This document shows positions 15,852 through 23,966 of a DNA stretch of 33,200 nt, one piece after another. The position numbers were made by a program, and so were the translations under genes. The notes below the pieces were generated by a model that saw only the letters and a program-made list of their open reading frames with translations, did not search any database and had not been told where the DNA came from. The stretch comes from Lachnospiraceae bacterium UBA6403 (lineage in GTDB: Bacteria > Bacillota > Clostridia > Lachnospirales > Lachnospiraceae). The DNA lies in the NCBI GenBank assembly GCA_002437435.1, contig DJPV01000045.1, positions 17,789 through 50,988 on the forward strand, read 5' to 3'. Every line of letters starts with the position of its first letter. Positions within the stretch are counted from its first letter, which is position 1.

Positions 15852-16526
15852 TCACTGTACAGCCACCACCTCACACACCGTGAGGACGCTGCCGTTGATG
15901 TGGAAGCGTACGTCGAAGCCTGCGAAGGCGACGCCGTATCTACGGTCGGGATCGTGCTGGTAGCCGGGGCGTGGATCTTCTGCAAGAATACCGATCAGAG
16001 ATGGACGCTTTGATTCTGGGATCATTGCAAGAAGCTCCGGCGGAAAGATGACATTTAATTTTCCGGTGTTAATAGTTTCGGTGAAACCGCCGGCAGCATC
16101 CGGATGGCAGTCCGTATATGGAATATAAGGTTTGATATCATATACCGGTGTGCCGTTTAGCAGATCTATGCCGGAGATATGCAGGATCGGACCATAGTCA
16201 TCGGTGTATTCAATTCCTGTCAGCTTAACAGAAGACAGACCGATATTATTGGGGCGGAATGGCGACCGGGTCGCGAATACGCCCATTCTTTTATTGCCGC
16301 CAAGTTTTGGCGGCTTTACTGTTGCACTCCAGTTCTCCCGTTTGGCTTTGTGGAATTCCCACAGAATCCAGATGTGGGAGAAATCCTCCAATCCTCGGAA
16401 GGCTTCCGGCTGTCGGTATTCCGGCAGAAAGACGGCCGTACCGGTCAGTTCATCCACCAGACCACTCTGTCTGGGAATCCCGAATTTTTCCTGAAAATCT
16501 GTATATACATGTCCGATGATATCCAT
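15852..16526 (-). CDS. trmO: tRNA (adenine-N6)-methyltransferase TrmO (UPF0066/YaeB)
   Basis: TrmO methylates t6A37 in threonine tRNA to m6t6A using SAM. The 224-residue protein carries the family signature: IGHVYTDFQEKFGIPRQSGL at the N-terminus, GLEDFSHIWILWEFHKA, KRMGVFATRSPFRPNNIGLS, and IDLLNGTPVYDIKPYIPYTD; the C-terminal domain ends in PGYQHDPDRRYGVAFAGFDV, a typical TrmO ending. ATG 16526 is preceded by AAAGGAAAG. It is a monocistronic gene convergent with the cupin. With TcdA at 5.2 kb it is the second enzyme in this window acting on t6A37, though the two are far apart. Confidence 0.9.
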   Translation of the reverse strand: MDIIGHVYTDFQEKFGIPRQSGLVDELTGTAVFLPEYRQPEAFRGLEDFSHIWILWEFHKAKRENWSATVKPPKLGGNKRMGVFATRSPFRPNNIGLSSVKLTGIEYTDDYGPILHISGIDLLNGTPVYDIKPYIPYTDCHPDAAGGFTETINTGKLNVIFPPELLAMIPESKRPSLIGILAEDPRPGYQHDPDRRYGVAFAGFDVRFHINGSVLTVCEVVAVQ

Positions 16527-16634
16527 ATTGTTCTTTCCTTTATCCTTTCAAAAACGAAATTTCATCTGTTGTTCATAGTAACATGAAAATTTTTTATTTT
16601 CCATACAAACTCATAAAGTGCTTTTCTTCATAAT

Positions 16635-16720
16635 TTTACATTTCTCCCATTTACACAAAGTTTTTACTTTCCCTTTACTTTGAGATGGTGATGTATTTTA
16701 CATAGATGCCGTATGATAAT
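16635..16720 (+). promoter_or_regulatory. Pho box and promoter of the pst operon
   Basis: Copies of TTTACA/TTTACT occur at 16635, 16650, 16663, 16674 and 16697, the last three roughly in phase with an 11-bp turn (one position degenerate). This matches the Firmicute PhoP/PhoB pattern of TT[ACT]A[CT]A direct repeats about 11 bp apart. The last copy takes the place of the -35 box before GATAAT (16715-16720). Together with the downstream genes this argues for induction under phosphate limitation. Confidence 0.7.
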
Positions 16721-16723
16721 CCT

Positions 16724-16757
16724 GCGATCCGGAAAAGGGCGCGCGATCCGGTTTCGC
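16724..16757 (+). other. GC-rich direct repeat/hairpin in the pstS leader
   Basis: GCGATCCGG is present at 16724-16732 and 16743-16751. The first copy can also pair with CCGGTTTCGC (16748-16757) through GCGA/TCGC and CCGG/CCGG with a small internal loop. In an A/T-rich leader of about 100 nt this is conspicuous, but no known regulatory RNA is recognised. Confidence 0.4.
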
Positions 16758-16829
16758 AATTTACATATTATAAAGGATCAGAAAGATGAACGATTCTGAG
16801 TCCAGAGAGTCAATTGGAGGAAAATTAAA

Positions 16830-17735
16830 ATGAAAAAAGGAAATAAGATTTTAGCGTTAACATTAAGTGCAGCACTTGCAGCAGGATGTCTTGCAGGATG
16901 CGGAAATAAGAACAATGATGGTGGTTCAGATTCAAAGGGCGGAAGCTTTGATACATCACAGGAGATTTCAGTTGTATCCAGAGAGGAAGGCTCAGGTACA
17001 AGAGGAGCATTCGTAGAGCTGACCGGAGTAGAAGAAAAGGATGCAGATGGAAATAAGGTTGATAAGACAACAACAGATGCTATTACAGCAAACAGCACTG
17101 AAGTAGTTCTGACAACAGTAGCAGGTGATGATTATTCCATCGGTTACATTTCACTGGGAGCATTAAACGATACCGTAAAGGCAGTTAAGATCGGCGGCGT
17201 TGAAGCAACAGCAGATAACATTAATAACGGAACATATACGTTATCAAGACCTTTCAATATTGTAACTAAGGGTCAGGTAAGTGATGTAGCACAGGATTTC
17301 ATCAACTATGTTATGAGTGAAGATGGACAGAAGATCGTATCAGGCAACGGCTACATTGAAATTGCAAATTCAGGAGCGTTCAAGTCATCAGGTGCAACTG
17401 GTAAGATCGTAATCGCCGGATCATCATCTGTAACACCTGTTATGGAAAAACTGACAGAGGCGTATAAAGCAATTAACAGTGGTGCAGATATTGAACTTCA
17501 GGAATCAGATTCAACTACAGGTATCACAGCGGCAGCAGATGGTACATGTGATATCGGTATGGCATCCAGAGAGTTGAAAGACAGCGAGACAGGTGAAGGA
17601 CTTACGGCAACTGTAATTGCCATGGATGGTATTGCAGTTATTGTAAATAAGAATAACCCTGCAACAGATTATTCCATTGATCAGGTAAAATCAATCTTTA
17701 CAGGAGAGGCAAAAACCTGGGCAGATGTTAAATAA
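16830..17735 (+). CDS. pstS: Phosphate-binding lipoprotein PstS, circularly permuted
   Basis: PstS captures phosphate outside the cell for the PstCAB transporter. The 301-residue precursor has a lipoprotein signal peptide with lipobox LAGC (21-24), then a Gly/Ser/Asn linker. The order of the fold is unusual: residues 45-185 match the half that normally comes second (VSREEGSGTRGAF, GYISLGALNDTVKAV, RPFNIVTKG), and residues 190-301 match the half that normally comes first (IAGSSSVTPVMEKL, ESDSTTGITAAADGTCDIGM, MDGIAVIVNKNNP, IFTGEAKTWADVK). In E. coli-type PstS the W-D segment leads directly into the SGT segment; here the protein stops exactly there. All phosphate-binding segments are present. 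Twelve bases separate it from pstC. Confidence 0.9.
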   Translation: MKKGNKILALTLSAALAAGCLAGCGNKNNDGGSDSKGGSFDTSQEISVVSREEGSGTRGAFVELTGVEEKDADGNKVDKTTTDAITANSTEVVLTTVAGDDYSIGYISLGALNDTVKAVKIGGVEATADNINNGTYTLSRPFNIVTKGQVSDVAQDFINYVMSEDGQKIVSGNGYIEIANSGAFKSSGATGKIVIAGSSSVTPVMEKLTEAYKAINSGADIELQESDSTTGITAAADGTCDIGMASRELKDSETGEGLTATVIAMDGIAVIVNKNNPATDYSIDQVKSIFTGEAKTWADVK

Positions 17736-17747
17736 GGAGTGTCCGCT

Positions 17748-18599
17748 ATGCAAAAGTTTAAAGAAATATTCATGCATATCATATTTCTGTTAGCAGCTTT
17801 CGTATCAATAGCAGCAGTTTTATTGATCTGTGTGTTCTTGTTTGCAAGCGGTATCCCAGCCATGAAGGAAATCGGTCTGACTGATTTCCTTTTTGGTAAA
17901 GTCTGGCGGCCGACTAATAATTACTTTGGAATCCTTCCGTTCATTCTCGGAAGCATCTATGTTACAGCAGGAGCAATCGTGATCGGTGTACCGATCGGAC
18001 TTCTGACAGCGATATTTTTATCAAAGTTTTGTCCGACAAGAGCATATAAGATCATTAAACCATTTATCAATCTGATGGCAGGAATCCCTTCTGTTGTCTA
18101 TGGTTTCTTCGGAATGTGTGTACTTGTTCCGGCAGTCAGACAGATTTTCGGAGTGAATGGAAATACAATGCTTACTGCATCTGTATTACTTGGCATCATG
18201 ATCCTTCCAACAATCATCAGCGTATCGGAAGCTTCGATCAGTGCAGTTCCTGACAAATATTATCAGGGTGCATTAGCGCTCGGAGCGACACATGAACGAA
18301 GCGTATTTCTTACCGTCATACCGGCAGCAAAATCCGGTATTATGGCAGCGATCATCTTAGGTGTTGGTCGTGCGATCGGTGAAACCATGGCGGTTATCAT
18401 GGTAGCTGGTAATCAGGTTCGTATGCCGGAAGGACTGATGAAGGGTGTCAGAACATTGACGTCGAATATCGTTATGGAAATGGGATATGCACAGGATCTT
18501 CACAGAGAGGCATTGATCGCAACAGGTGTTGTATTGTTTGTATTCATTCTGATCATCAACCTACTGTTTTCAATTTTAAAGAGAAAGACGGTGAACTAA
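17748..18599 (+). CDS. pstC: Phosphate ABC transporter permease PstC
   Basis: One of the two membrane subunits of the Pst importer, 283 residues, about six transmembrane helices. ATG 17748 is taken as start because AAGGAG lies 8 bp before it; the frame could open at GTG 17739 but that overlaps the binding site. The permease loop GALALGATHERSVFLTVIPA (around residue 175) is the EAA-like contact to PstB, and AGIPSVVYGFFGM is the matching PstC signature. It abuts pstA with no gap (TAA then ATG). Confidence 0.95.
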   Translation: MQKFKEIFMHIIFLLAAFVSIAAVLLICVFLFASGIPAMKEIGLTDFLFGKVWRPTNNYFGILPFILGSIYVTAGAIVIGVPIGLLTAIFLSKFCPTRAYKIIKPFINLMAGIPSVVYGFFGMCVLVPAVRQIFGVNGNTMLTASVLLGIMILPTIISVSEASISAVPDKYYQGALALGATHERSVFLTVIPAAKSGIMAAIILGVGRAIGETMAVIMVAGNQVRMPEGLMKGVRTLTSNIVMEMGYAQDLHREALIATGVVLFVFILIINLLFSILKRKTVN

Positions 18600-19463
18600 A
18601 TGGGAAAAAGAAATTTGCTTGCAGAATATAAAAGATGTCCTGGCTCACTGATCCTTCGTTTACTGGTCTATCTGGCGGCAGTACTGACATTGGTATGTAT
18701 CGCATTTATATTGATCTACATTCTGGTAAAGGGCATTCCGAATCTGACACCGGATTTGTTTCGCTTGAATTATACATCCGATAACTGTTCGATGCTTCCG
18801 GCATTGATCAATACAATATATATGACATTGCTATCTTTAATTATTGCAGGGCCAATAGGTATTTTCGCAGCAATATATCTGGTGGAATATGCTAAGTCAG
18901 GGAATAAGCTGGTTGGAATTGTCCGTATTACGGCTGAGACATTAACAGGGATTCCTTCTATTGTATATGGTCTGTTTGGAATGATATTATTTACAACAAA
19001 AATGAAGTGGGGTCTGTCGTTATTATCCGGTGCGTTTACACTGGCGATTATGGTACTTCCGGTTATCATGCGAACCACAGAAGAAGCATTACTTGCAGTT
19101 CCAAAGTCATACAGAGAAGGAAGCTTTGGACTGGGTGCCGGAAAGCTTAGAACGGTATTTAAGGTTGTACTTCCAAGTGCAGTACCGGGTATCTTATCCG
19201 GTGTCATTCTGGCAACAGGACGAATCGTTGGTGAGACAGCAGCACTGATCTATACAGCAGGTAGTGTGGCAAGAGTTGCAAAAAATGTATTCTCGTCCAC
19301 AAGAACATTATCTGTACATATGTATCTCCTTTCTAAGGAAGGACTTCATACGGATCAGGCATATGCTACAGCGGTTATTCTTCTTATATTTGTGGTGCTG
19401 ATTAATTTCGCATCCGATGCGATCGCTAAAAAGATGTCAGCGAAAACGGAAAAGGACAGATAA
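18600..19463 (+). CDS. pstA: Phosphate ABC transporter permease PstA
   Basis: The second membrane subunit, 287 residues with six predicted helices. TGIPSIVYGLFGM and the EAA-like loop EGSFGLGAGKLRTVFKVVLP identify it; GPIGIFAAIYLVEYA is also typical of PstA. ATG 18600 follows the pstC stop codon directly, so translation is coupled, with GAAAGACGG in the end of pstC as binding site. PstB follows 37 bp later. Confidence 0.95.
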   Translation: MGKRNLLAEYKRCPGSLILRLLVYLAAVLTLVCIAFILIYILVKGIPNLTPDLFRLNYTSDNCSMLPALINTIYMTLLSLIIAGPIGIFAAIYLVEYAKSGNKLVGIVRITAETLTGIPSIVYGLFGMILFTTKMKWGLSLLSGAFTLAIMVLPVIMRTTEEALLAVPKSYREGSFGLGAGKLRTVFKVVLPSAVPGILSGVILATGRIVGETAALIYTAGSVARVAKNVFSSTRTLSVHMYLLSKEGLHTDQAYATAVILLIFVVLINFASDAIAKKMSAKTEKDR

Positions 19464-19500
19464 CACAGTTAGTTAGATAGATATAAACGGAGATAAATAG

Positions 19501-20256
19501 ATGAGCAATATTAAATTTGATGTAAAAAATCTGAATCTTCATTATGGTAAGTTCCATGCGTTGAAAGATGTAAATATGGAAATACCGGAAAAGCAGATCA
19601 CAGCATTTATTGGACCTTCTGGATGTGGTAAGTCTACATTCTTAAAGTGTTTAAACAGAATGAATGATCTGGTAGAAGACTGTATCATCACAGGTGATGT
19701 GAAGTTAGACGGTGAAGATATATTTGATGGAATGGATGTGAACCTGTTAAGAAAACGGGTTGGTATGGTATTCCAGAATCCAAACCCATTTCCAATGAGT
19801 GTATATGACAATATCGCTTATGGACCAAGAACTCATGGCATTCATAATAAAGAAAAGCTGGATGACATTGTAGAATGCTCCCTCAAGCAGGCGGCAATCT
19901 GGGATGAATTGAAGGATCGACTGAAGAAATCAGCACTTGGTCTTTCCGGCGGACAACAGCAGCGTCTCTGCATTGCCAGAGCACTTGCGGTAGAACCGGA
20001 GGTTTTACTGATGGATGAACCGACATCCGCACTTGATCCGATCTCAACATCCAAGATTGAGGATCTTGCAATGGAGCTTAAACATGATTATACGATTATC
20101 ATGGTAACACATAATATGCAGCAGGCAACCCGTATTGCAGATAAGACAGCATTTTTCTTACTGGGTCAGGTGATCGAATTTGATGATACAGAGAAGATGT
20201 TCTCAAAACCACAGGATAAGAGAACAGAAGATTATATCACAGGAAGATTTGGCTAA
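19501..20256 (+). CDS. pstB: Phosphate ABC transporter ATPase PstB
   Basis: The cytoplasmic ATPase of the Pst importer, 251 residues, the standard length. Walker [10 protein letters not shown] (residues 39-47), Q-loop [11 protein letters not shown] with the PstB-specific NPFPMS, signature LSGGQQQR, Walker [13 protein letters not shown] and the switch His in MVTHN are all intact. The PstB-specific [11 protein letters not shown] insertion after Walker A is present. phoU follows after 14 bp. Confidence 0.97.
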   Translation: MSNIKFDVKNLNLHYGKFHALKDVNMEIPEKQITAFIGPSGCGKSTFLKCLNRMNDLVEDCIITGDVKLDGEDIFDGMDVNLLRKRVGMVFQNPNPFPMSVYDNIAYGPRTHGIHNKEKLDDIVECSLKQAAIWDELKDRLKKSALGLSGGQQQRLCIARALAVEPEVLLMDEPTSALDPISTSKIEDLAMELKHDYTIIMVTHNMQQATRIADKTAFFLLGQVIEFDDTEKMFSKPQDKRTEDYITGRFG

Positions 20257-20270
20257 AAGGAGTAAAGAGA

Positions 20271-20921
20271 ATGAGGACAAATTATGACAGACAGTTAAAA
20301 AAGCTCAATGATGAAATGGTGGAGATGGGCACCATGATTGAGGGCGTGATCGAGAAAGCAATCAAAGCACTTGTGAACCAAGACGTTGATCTGGCACAGG
20401 AGGTTATCCACAGGGATGATCAGATCGATCAGCAGGAAAAGGATATTGAGAGTCTGTGTTTCAAACTTCTTTTAATGGAACAGCCGGTCGCAACTGACCT
20501 TCGACAGGTTTCATCTGCATTGAAAATGGTGACAGATATGGAACGAATCGGAGACCATGCAGCAGATATTTCTGAACTTACGATTCAGATGGCGGGCAAA
20601 CCATATGTGAAAGAACTGGAACATATTAAGCAGATGGCAAAAGAGAGTGTGATTATGTTGGTTAACAGCATAGATGCTTATGTAAGTTTGGATCTTACAA
20701 AAGCCAAAAAAGTCATCGCGCAAGACGATGTAGTAGATGATCTGTTCCTGAAAGTGAAGAATGAACTTATCGGAATGATTCATCAGAATGCAGAGGCAGG
20801 TGAACAGGAAACAGACCTTCTGATGGTTGCAAAATATCTGGAGCGAATTGGAGATCATGCAACGAATATTTCAGAATGGGTCATATATTATATAACAGGA
20901 GAACACGTTTCCGGAAATTAA
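20271..20921 (+). CDS. phoU: Phosphate regulator PhoU
   Basis: PhoU links the Pst transporter to the sensor kinase and keeps the Pho response off when phosphate is plentiful. The 216-residue protein is two three-helix bundles, each with the metal-binding motif: MERIGDHAADISE (residues about 91-103) and LERIGDHATNISEW (about 187-200). AAAGGAG precedes ATG 20271. Its place after pstB is the conserved operon order. The same motif pair returns in the C-terminal part of the Na/Pi transporter at 21392. Confidence 0.95.
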   Translation: MRTNYDRQLKKLNDEMVEMGTMIEGVIEKAIKALVNQDVDLAQEVIHRDDQIDQQEKDIESLCFKLLLMEQPVATDLRQVSSALKMVTDMERIGDHAADISELTIQMAGKPYVKELEHIKQMAKESVIMLVNSIDAYVSLDLTKAKKVIAQDDVVDDLFLKVKNELIGMIHQNAEAGEQETDLLMVAKYLERIGDHATNISEWVIYYITGEHVSGN

Positions 20922-20957
20922 AAGTCTTATGAGCTACAGGATCAGGAGGTGATTGTC

Positions 20958-21248
20958 ATGAGACATATATGGAATATGACAGTAGATGCTGGTAAGGGAA
21001 AAAGTAAACAGCACTTGATAAAAATGTTTTTGTTGTTAAACAGCATAGCCTGGGGCATGATCGCTGTGGTTGTAGCTGTCATGTTGAAAGGAATCGGACT
21101 GATGTCATCATGGAGTATGGCAGAGTGCATTCTGGTATCGGCCGGATACGGAATTTGTCTGATAGGATTGATTGGCGGCACAGTATGTATTTTGAAGAAC
21201 GATGATCCTGACAGAATGTATCTTGAACAGAGACAGGAAGAACATTGA
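20958..21248 (+). CDS. Small two-helix membrane protein of unknown function in the pho cluster
   Basis: A 96-residue protein starting at ATG 20958, with a strong AGGAGGTG 7 bp upstream. Two hydrophobic segments are evident, about residues 20-43 (IKMFLLLNSIAWGMIAVVVAV) and 56-79 (AECILVSAGYGICLIGLIGG); the first 18 residues are basic and the last 17 strongly charged, suggesting both ends are cytoplasmic. I do not recognise a family. It sits 36 bp after phoU and before the Pho box of the Na/Pi transporter, so it is probably the last gene of the pst transcript. A role in phosphate sensing or transporter assembly is a guess from position. Confidence 0.75.
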   Translation: MRHIWNMTVDAGKGKSKQHLIKMFLLLNSIAWGMIAVVVAVMLKGIGLMSSWSMAECILVSAGYGICLIGLIGGTVCILKNDDPDRMYLEQRQEEH

Positions 21249-21285
21249 ACGTGGATGACGTGAAATGTAAAACAATTCTCAAAAT

Positions 21286-21337
21286 TTTACACGGAATTTA
21301 CATAGGAATCCTTTCCTTTTTACATACCTGTTATACG
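21286..21337 (+). promoter_or_regulatory. Pho box and promoter of the Na/Pi transporter gene
   Basis: TTTACA occurs at 21286, 21297 and 21319, i.e. at 11-bp and 22-bp steps, with the 21308 position degenerate. This exact helical phasing is the Firmicute Pho box. A -10-like TATACG follows at 21332-21337, 7 bp after the last repeat. The start codon is 55 bp further on. No terminator separates it from the upstream small gene. Confidence 0.75.
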
Positions 21338-21391
21338 ATGATGATCGAAGGTACAAATGTTTAATTTATGTAAAAAGGAAGGAATTTTTTT

Positions 21392-23158
21392 ATGAGTATT
21401 TTTGATGTACTTGCACTGTTTGGCGGACTTGCATTGTTTTTATTTGGTATGAATGTAATGGGAGACGGTCTGGCTCGGGCGGCGGGTGGTAAGATGGAGC
21501 GTATTCTGGAAAAACTGACCTCGACACCGATTAAAGGGGTATTGCTTGGAGCTGCAGTAACAGCGGTTATTCAGTCATCATCAGCCACAACCGTTATGGT
21601 CGTAGGTTTTGTAAATTCGGGAATTATGAAGCTACGTCAGGCAGTCGGTATCATCATGGGTGCAAATATCGGTACGACGGTCACCTCATGGATCTTAAGT
21701 TTGTCGGGAATTCAGGGGGACAGTATCTGGATTCAGATGTTAAAGCCATCATCATTTTCTCCGATCCTTGCAGTTATCGGCATTGCATTTCTTATGTTTT
21801 CTAAGAATGAGAAAAAACATGATATTGGTATGATCTTTTTGGGATTTACGATCCTTATGTATGGAATGGATGCAATGAGCGGGGCGGTTGCTCCTCTTGC
21901 AAATGTTCCCGAATTTGCAAATGTTCTTCTGATGTTCTCAAATCCTGTGCTGGGTATGATCGTAGGAGCATTATTCACAGCAATCATCCAAAGCTCATCA
22001 GCATCGGTAGGTATCTTACAGGCACTTTGTATGACAGGAGCAGTTACATATGGAACAGCACTTCCTATTATAATGGGACAGAATATCGGTACTTGTATAA
22101 CGGCATTATTATCCAGTATCGGAGCAAAGAAAAATGCGAAACGTGCGGCTTTTGTACATCTGTATTTTAATATGATAGGAACGACTTTGTTTATGATCGT
22201 GTTCTATTCGATCAATGCATTTGTAAATTTTGAAGTATTACAGGATGTGGCAAGCCCGGCGGGTATTGCAGTGATTCATAGTGTATTTAATATTTTAACA
22301 ACGATAGTATTACTCCCATTTGGAAAAGGCCTTGAAAAGCTGGCAACTCTTACGATCCGTGATAAGGAAGAACCTGTAAAGGAAGTTGCAGAACTTGCAC
22401 CATTAAAGCATCTGGATGCCAGATTCTTAGAGCAGCCTGCATTTGCAGTTGCGCAGAGTATGGATGTTATGAATCAGATGGCGGGTTATTCAGCTGAGGC
22501 ATTATATGACTCGCTGGAACTGATGAAGGATTATTCGGATGAGAAATGGAAACGTGTGGAATCGCTGGAAGATATCGTAGACAAATACGAAGACGAACTT
22601 GGTACTTATCTGGCAAAGGTAAGTGGAAAAGAATTGGCAGAGGAAGACAGCAAGCGTGTATCCAATGGACTTCATTGTATCGGAGATCTGGAACGTATCT
22701 CTGACCATGCACTTGCAATCGCAGAGATCTATGCCAAAATGCATAAGGAAGAAATGATGTTTTCGGATAAAGCAATGGCAGAATTAAATCTGTACTCAAA
22801 TGCAGTCTATGAGATTATGAGTATGACCTGTAAGGCATTAAATGATGGTGATATGGAGGTTGCAAAACGGATCGAGCCATTAGAGGAGGTTATCAACAGC
22901 TTGAATGCTACGATCAAAAAGCAGCATATTAAACGTCTGCAAAAGGGAAAATGTACGATCGAGCTTGGTATTGCGCTGGAGAACCTTCTGAATAATTACG
23001 AGCGTGTAGCAGATCACTGTTCGAATGTAGCAGCTTCCCTGCTTCAGACTAAAACTGACAGCTTTGATACGCATGAATATCTGAACCGGATCAAACAGGA
23101 ATCAAATGTAGAGTTTCAGGCTATGTACAGTATGTATAAGGAAAAATATTCTTTATGA
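21392..23158 (+). CDS. Na/Pi cotransporter family protein with PhoU-like C-terminal domain
   Basis: A 588-residue protein of the NptA/YjbB type, which moves phosphate with Na+; bacterial members can work as importers or exporters. Residues 1-310 hold about nine transmembrane segments and the family inverted repeat with its two QSSSA motifs (AVIQSSSATTVMVVGF near 55-70 and AIIQSSSASVGILQAL near 197-212), each followed by GANIGTTVTS or GQNIGTCITA. Residues about 340-580 form a PhoU-like helical domain with GDLERISDHALAIAE and YERVADHCSNVAASL. AAGGAAGG precedes ATG 21392. The Pho box and the adjacent pst and phoBR genes put it in the phosphate-starvation response. Confidence 0.93.
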   Translation: MSIFDVLALFGGLALFLFGMNVMGDGLARAAGGKMERILEKLTSTPIKGVLLGAAVTAVIQSSSATTVMVVGFVNSGIMKLRQAVGIIMGANIGTTVTSWILSLSGIQGDSIWIQMLKPSSFSPILAVIGIAFLMFSKNEKKHDIGMIFLGFTILMYGMDAMSGAVAPLANVPEFANVLLMFSNPVLGMIVGALFTAIIQSSSASVGILQALCMTGAVTYGTALPIIMGQNIGTCITALLSSIGAKKNAKRAAFVHLYFNMIGTTLFMIVFYSINAFVNFEVLQDVASPAGIAVIHSVFNILTTIVLLPFGKGLEKLATLTIRDKEEPVKEVAELAPLKHLDARFLEQPAFAVAQSMDVMNQMAGYSAEALYDSLELMKDYSDEKWKRVESLEDIVDKYEDELGTYLAKVSGKELAEEDSKRVSNGLHCIGDLERISDHALAIAEIYAKMHKEEMMFSDKAMAELNLYSNAVYEIMSMTCKALNDGDMEVAKRIEPLEEVINSLNATIKKQHIKRLQKGKCTIELGIALENLLNNYERVADHCSNVAASLLQTKTDSFDTHEYLNRIKQESNVEFQAMYSMYKEKYSL

Positions 23159-23174
23159 TCAAATGTAAAATTTT

Positions 23175-23203
23175 TTGACCATAAAGAAGAAGTATATTAT
23201 TAT
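23175..23203 (+). promoter_or_regulatory. Promoter of the two-component system
   Basis: TTGACC (23175-23180) and TATTAT (23198-23203) lie 17 bp apart, 39 bp before the response regulator start. A single inverted TGTAAA just upstream is too little to call a Pho box. Confidence 0.55.
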
Positions 23204-23241
23204 AAATAAATAGAAAAGAATAGAGACAGGAGGAACGGCAG

Positions 23242-23916
23242 ATGCAGGCATTGATTTATATTGTAGAAGATGATATGAACATTCAGGAAATAGAAATGTT
23301 TGCTTTAAAGAATACGGGATATATAACAGAAGGATTTGTAAATGCAAAGAGCTTCTTTTCCAGAATTGCAGAGAAGATTCCAGATCTGATCCTGCTTGAT
23401 ATCATGTTACCGGATCAGGATGGACTTGAGATTGTTAGAAAATTAAGAGAACGTCCGGAGACTGTGCGTGTGCCGATCATTCTGGTGACAGCAAAGACAA
23501 CGGAACTTGATAAGGTAAAAGGTCTGGATATCGGAGCAGATGATTATCTGACAAAACCATTTGGTGTAATGGAACTGATCTCCAGAGTGAAAGCCCTGCT
23601 TCGCAGGAGCAAGAGCATTCAAGAGGATCAGATTCTTCGGTTAAAGAATGTAACCCTTGATTCTGAGAAACGTACTGTACAGGTAAATGATGTTCCTTGC
23701 GAACTGACCTTTAAGGAATTTGAACTGTTAAAGCTGTTGATGATCAACGCCGGAATCGTACTTCGAAGAGAAGTGATCATGATGGATGTGTGGGGAACGG
23801 ATTACGAAGGTGAATCCCGAACCCTTGATATGCATATTAAGACGCTTCGTCAGAAGCTTGGGGATGCCGGCAACATGATTAAGACAGTTCGTAATGTCGG
23901 ATATAAGATGGAATAA
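23242..23916 (+). CDS. phoB: OmpR/PhoB family response regulator of the Pho system
   Basis: The 224-residue regulator has a receiver domain (acid pocket ED at 9-11, phosphorylated D53 in LLDIMLPDQDG, T and K in VTAKT and TKPFG) and a winged-helix OmpR domain from about 130 (LTFKEFELLKLL, VWGTDYEGESRTLDMHIKTL RQKLGD). AGGAGG precedes ATG 23242. Location beside pst and a PhoR-like kinase supports phosphate control; such proteins are called PhoP in Bacillus and PhoB in proteobacteria. It should bind the TTTACA repeats at 16635 and 21286. The kinase gene follows 50 bp later. Confidence 0.9.
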   Translation: MQALIYIVEDDMNIQEIEMFALKNTGYITEGFVNAKSFFSRIAEKIPDLILLDIMLPDQDGLEIVRKLRERPETVRVPIILVTAKTTELDKVKGLDIGADDYLTKPFGVMELISRVKALLRRSKSIQEDQILRLKNVTLDSEKRTVQVNDVPCELTFKEFELLKLLMINAGIVLRREVIMMDVWGTDYEGESRTLDMHIKTLRQKLGDAGNMIKTVRNVGYKME

Positions 23917-23966
23917 AAGGAAAACTAAGCAAAAGAAATTCACATAGCAGAAAGAATAAGATTTTT

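Noticed and set aside
16179..16586. Plus-strand frames antisense to trmO
   Set aside because: TrmO motifs on the minus strand are complete, and the antisense translations resemble nothing and lack ribosome binding sites.
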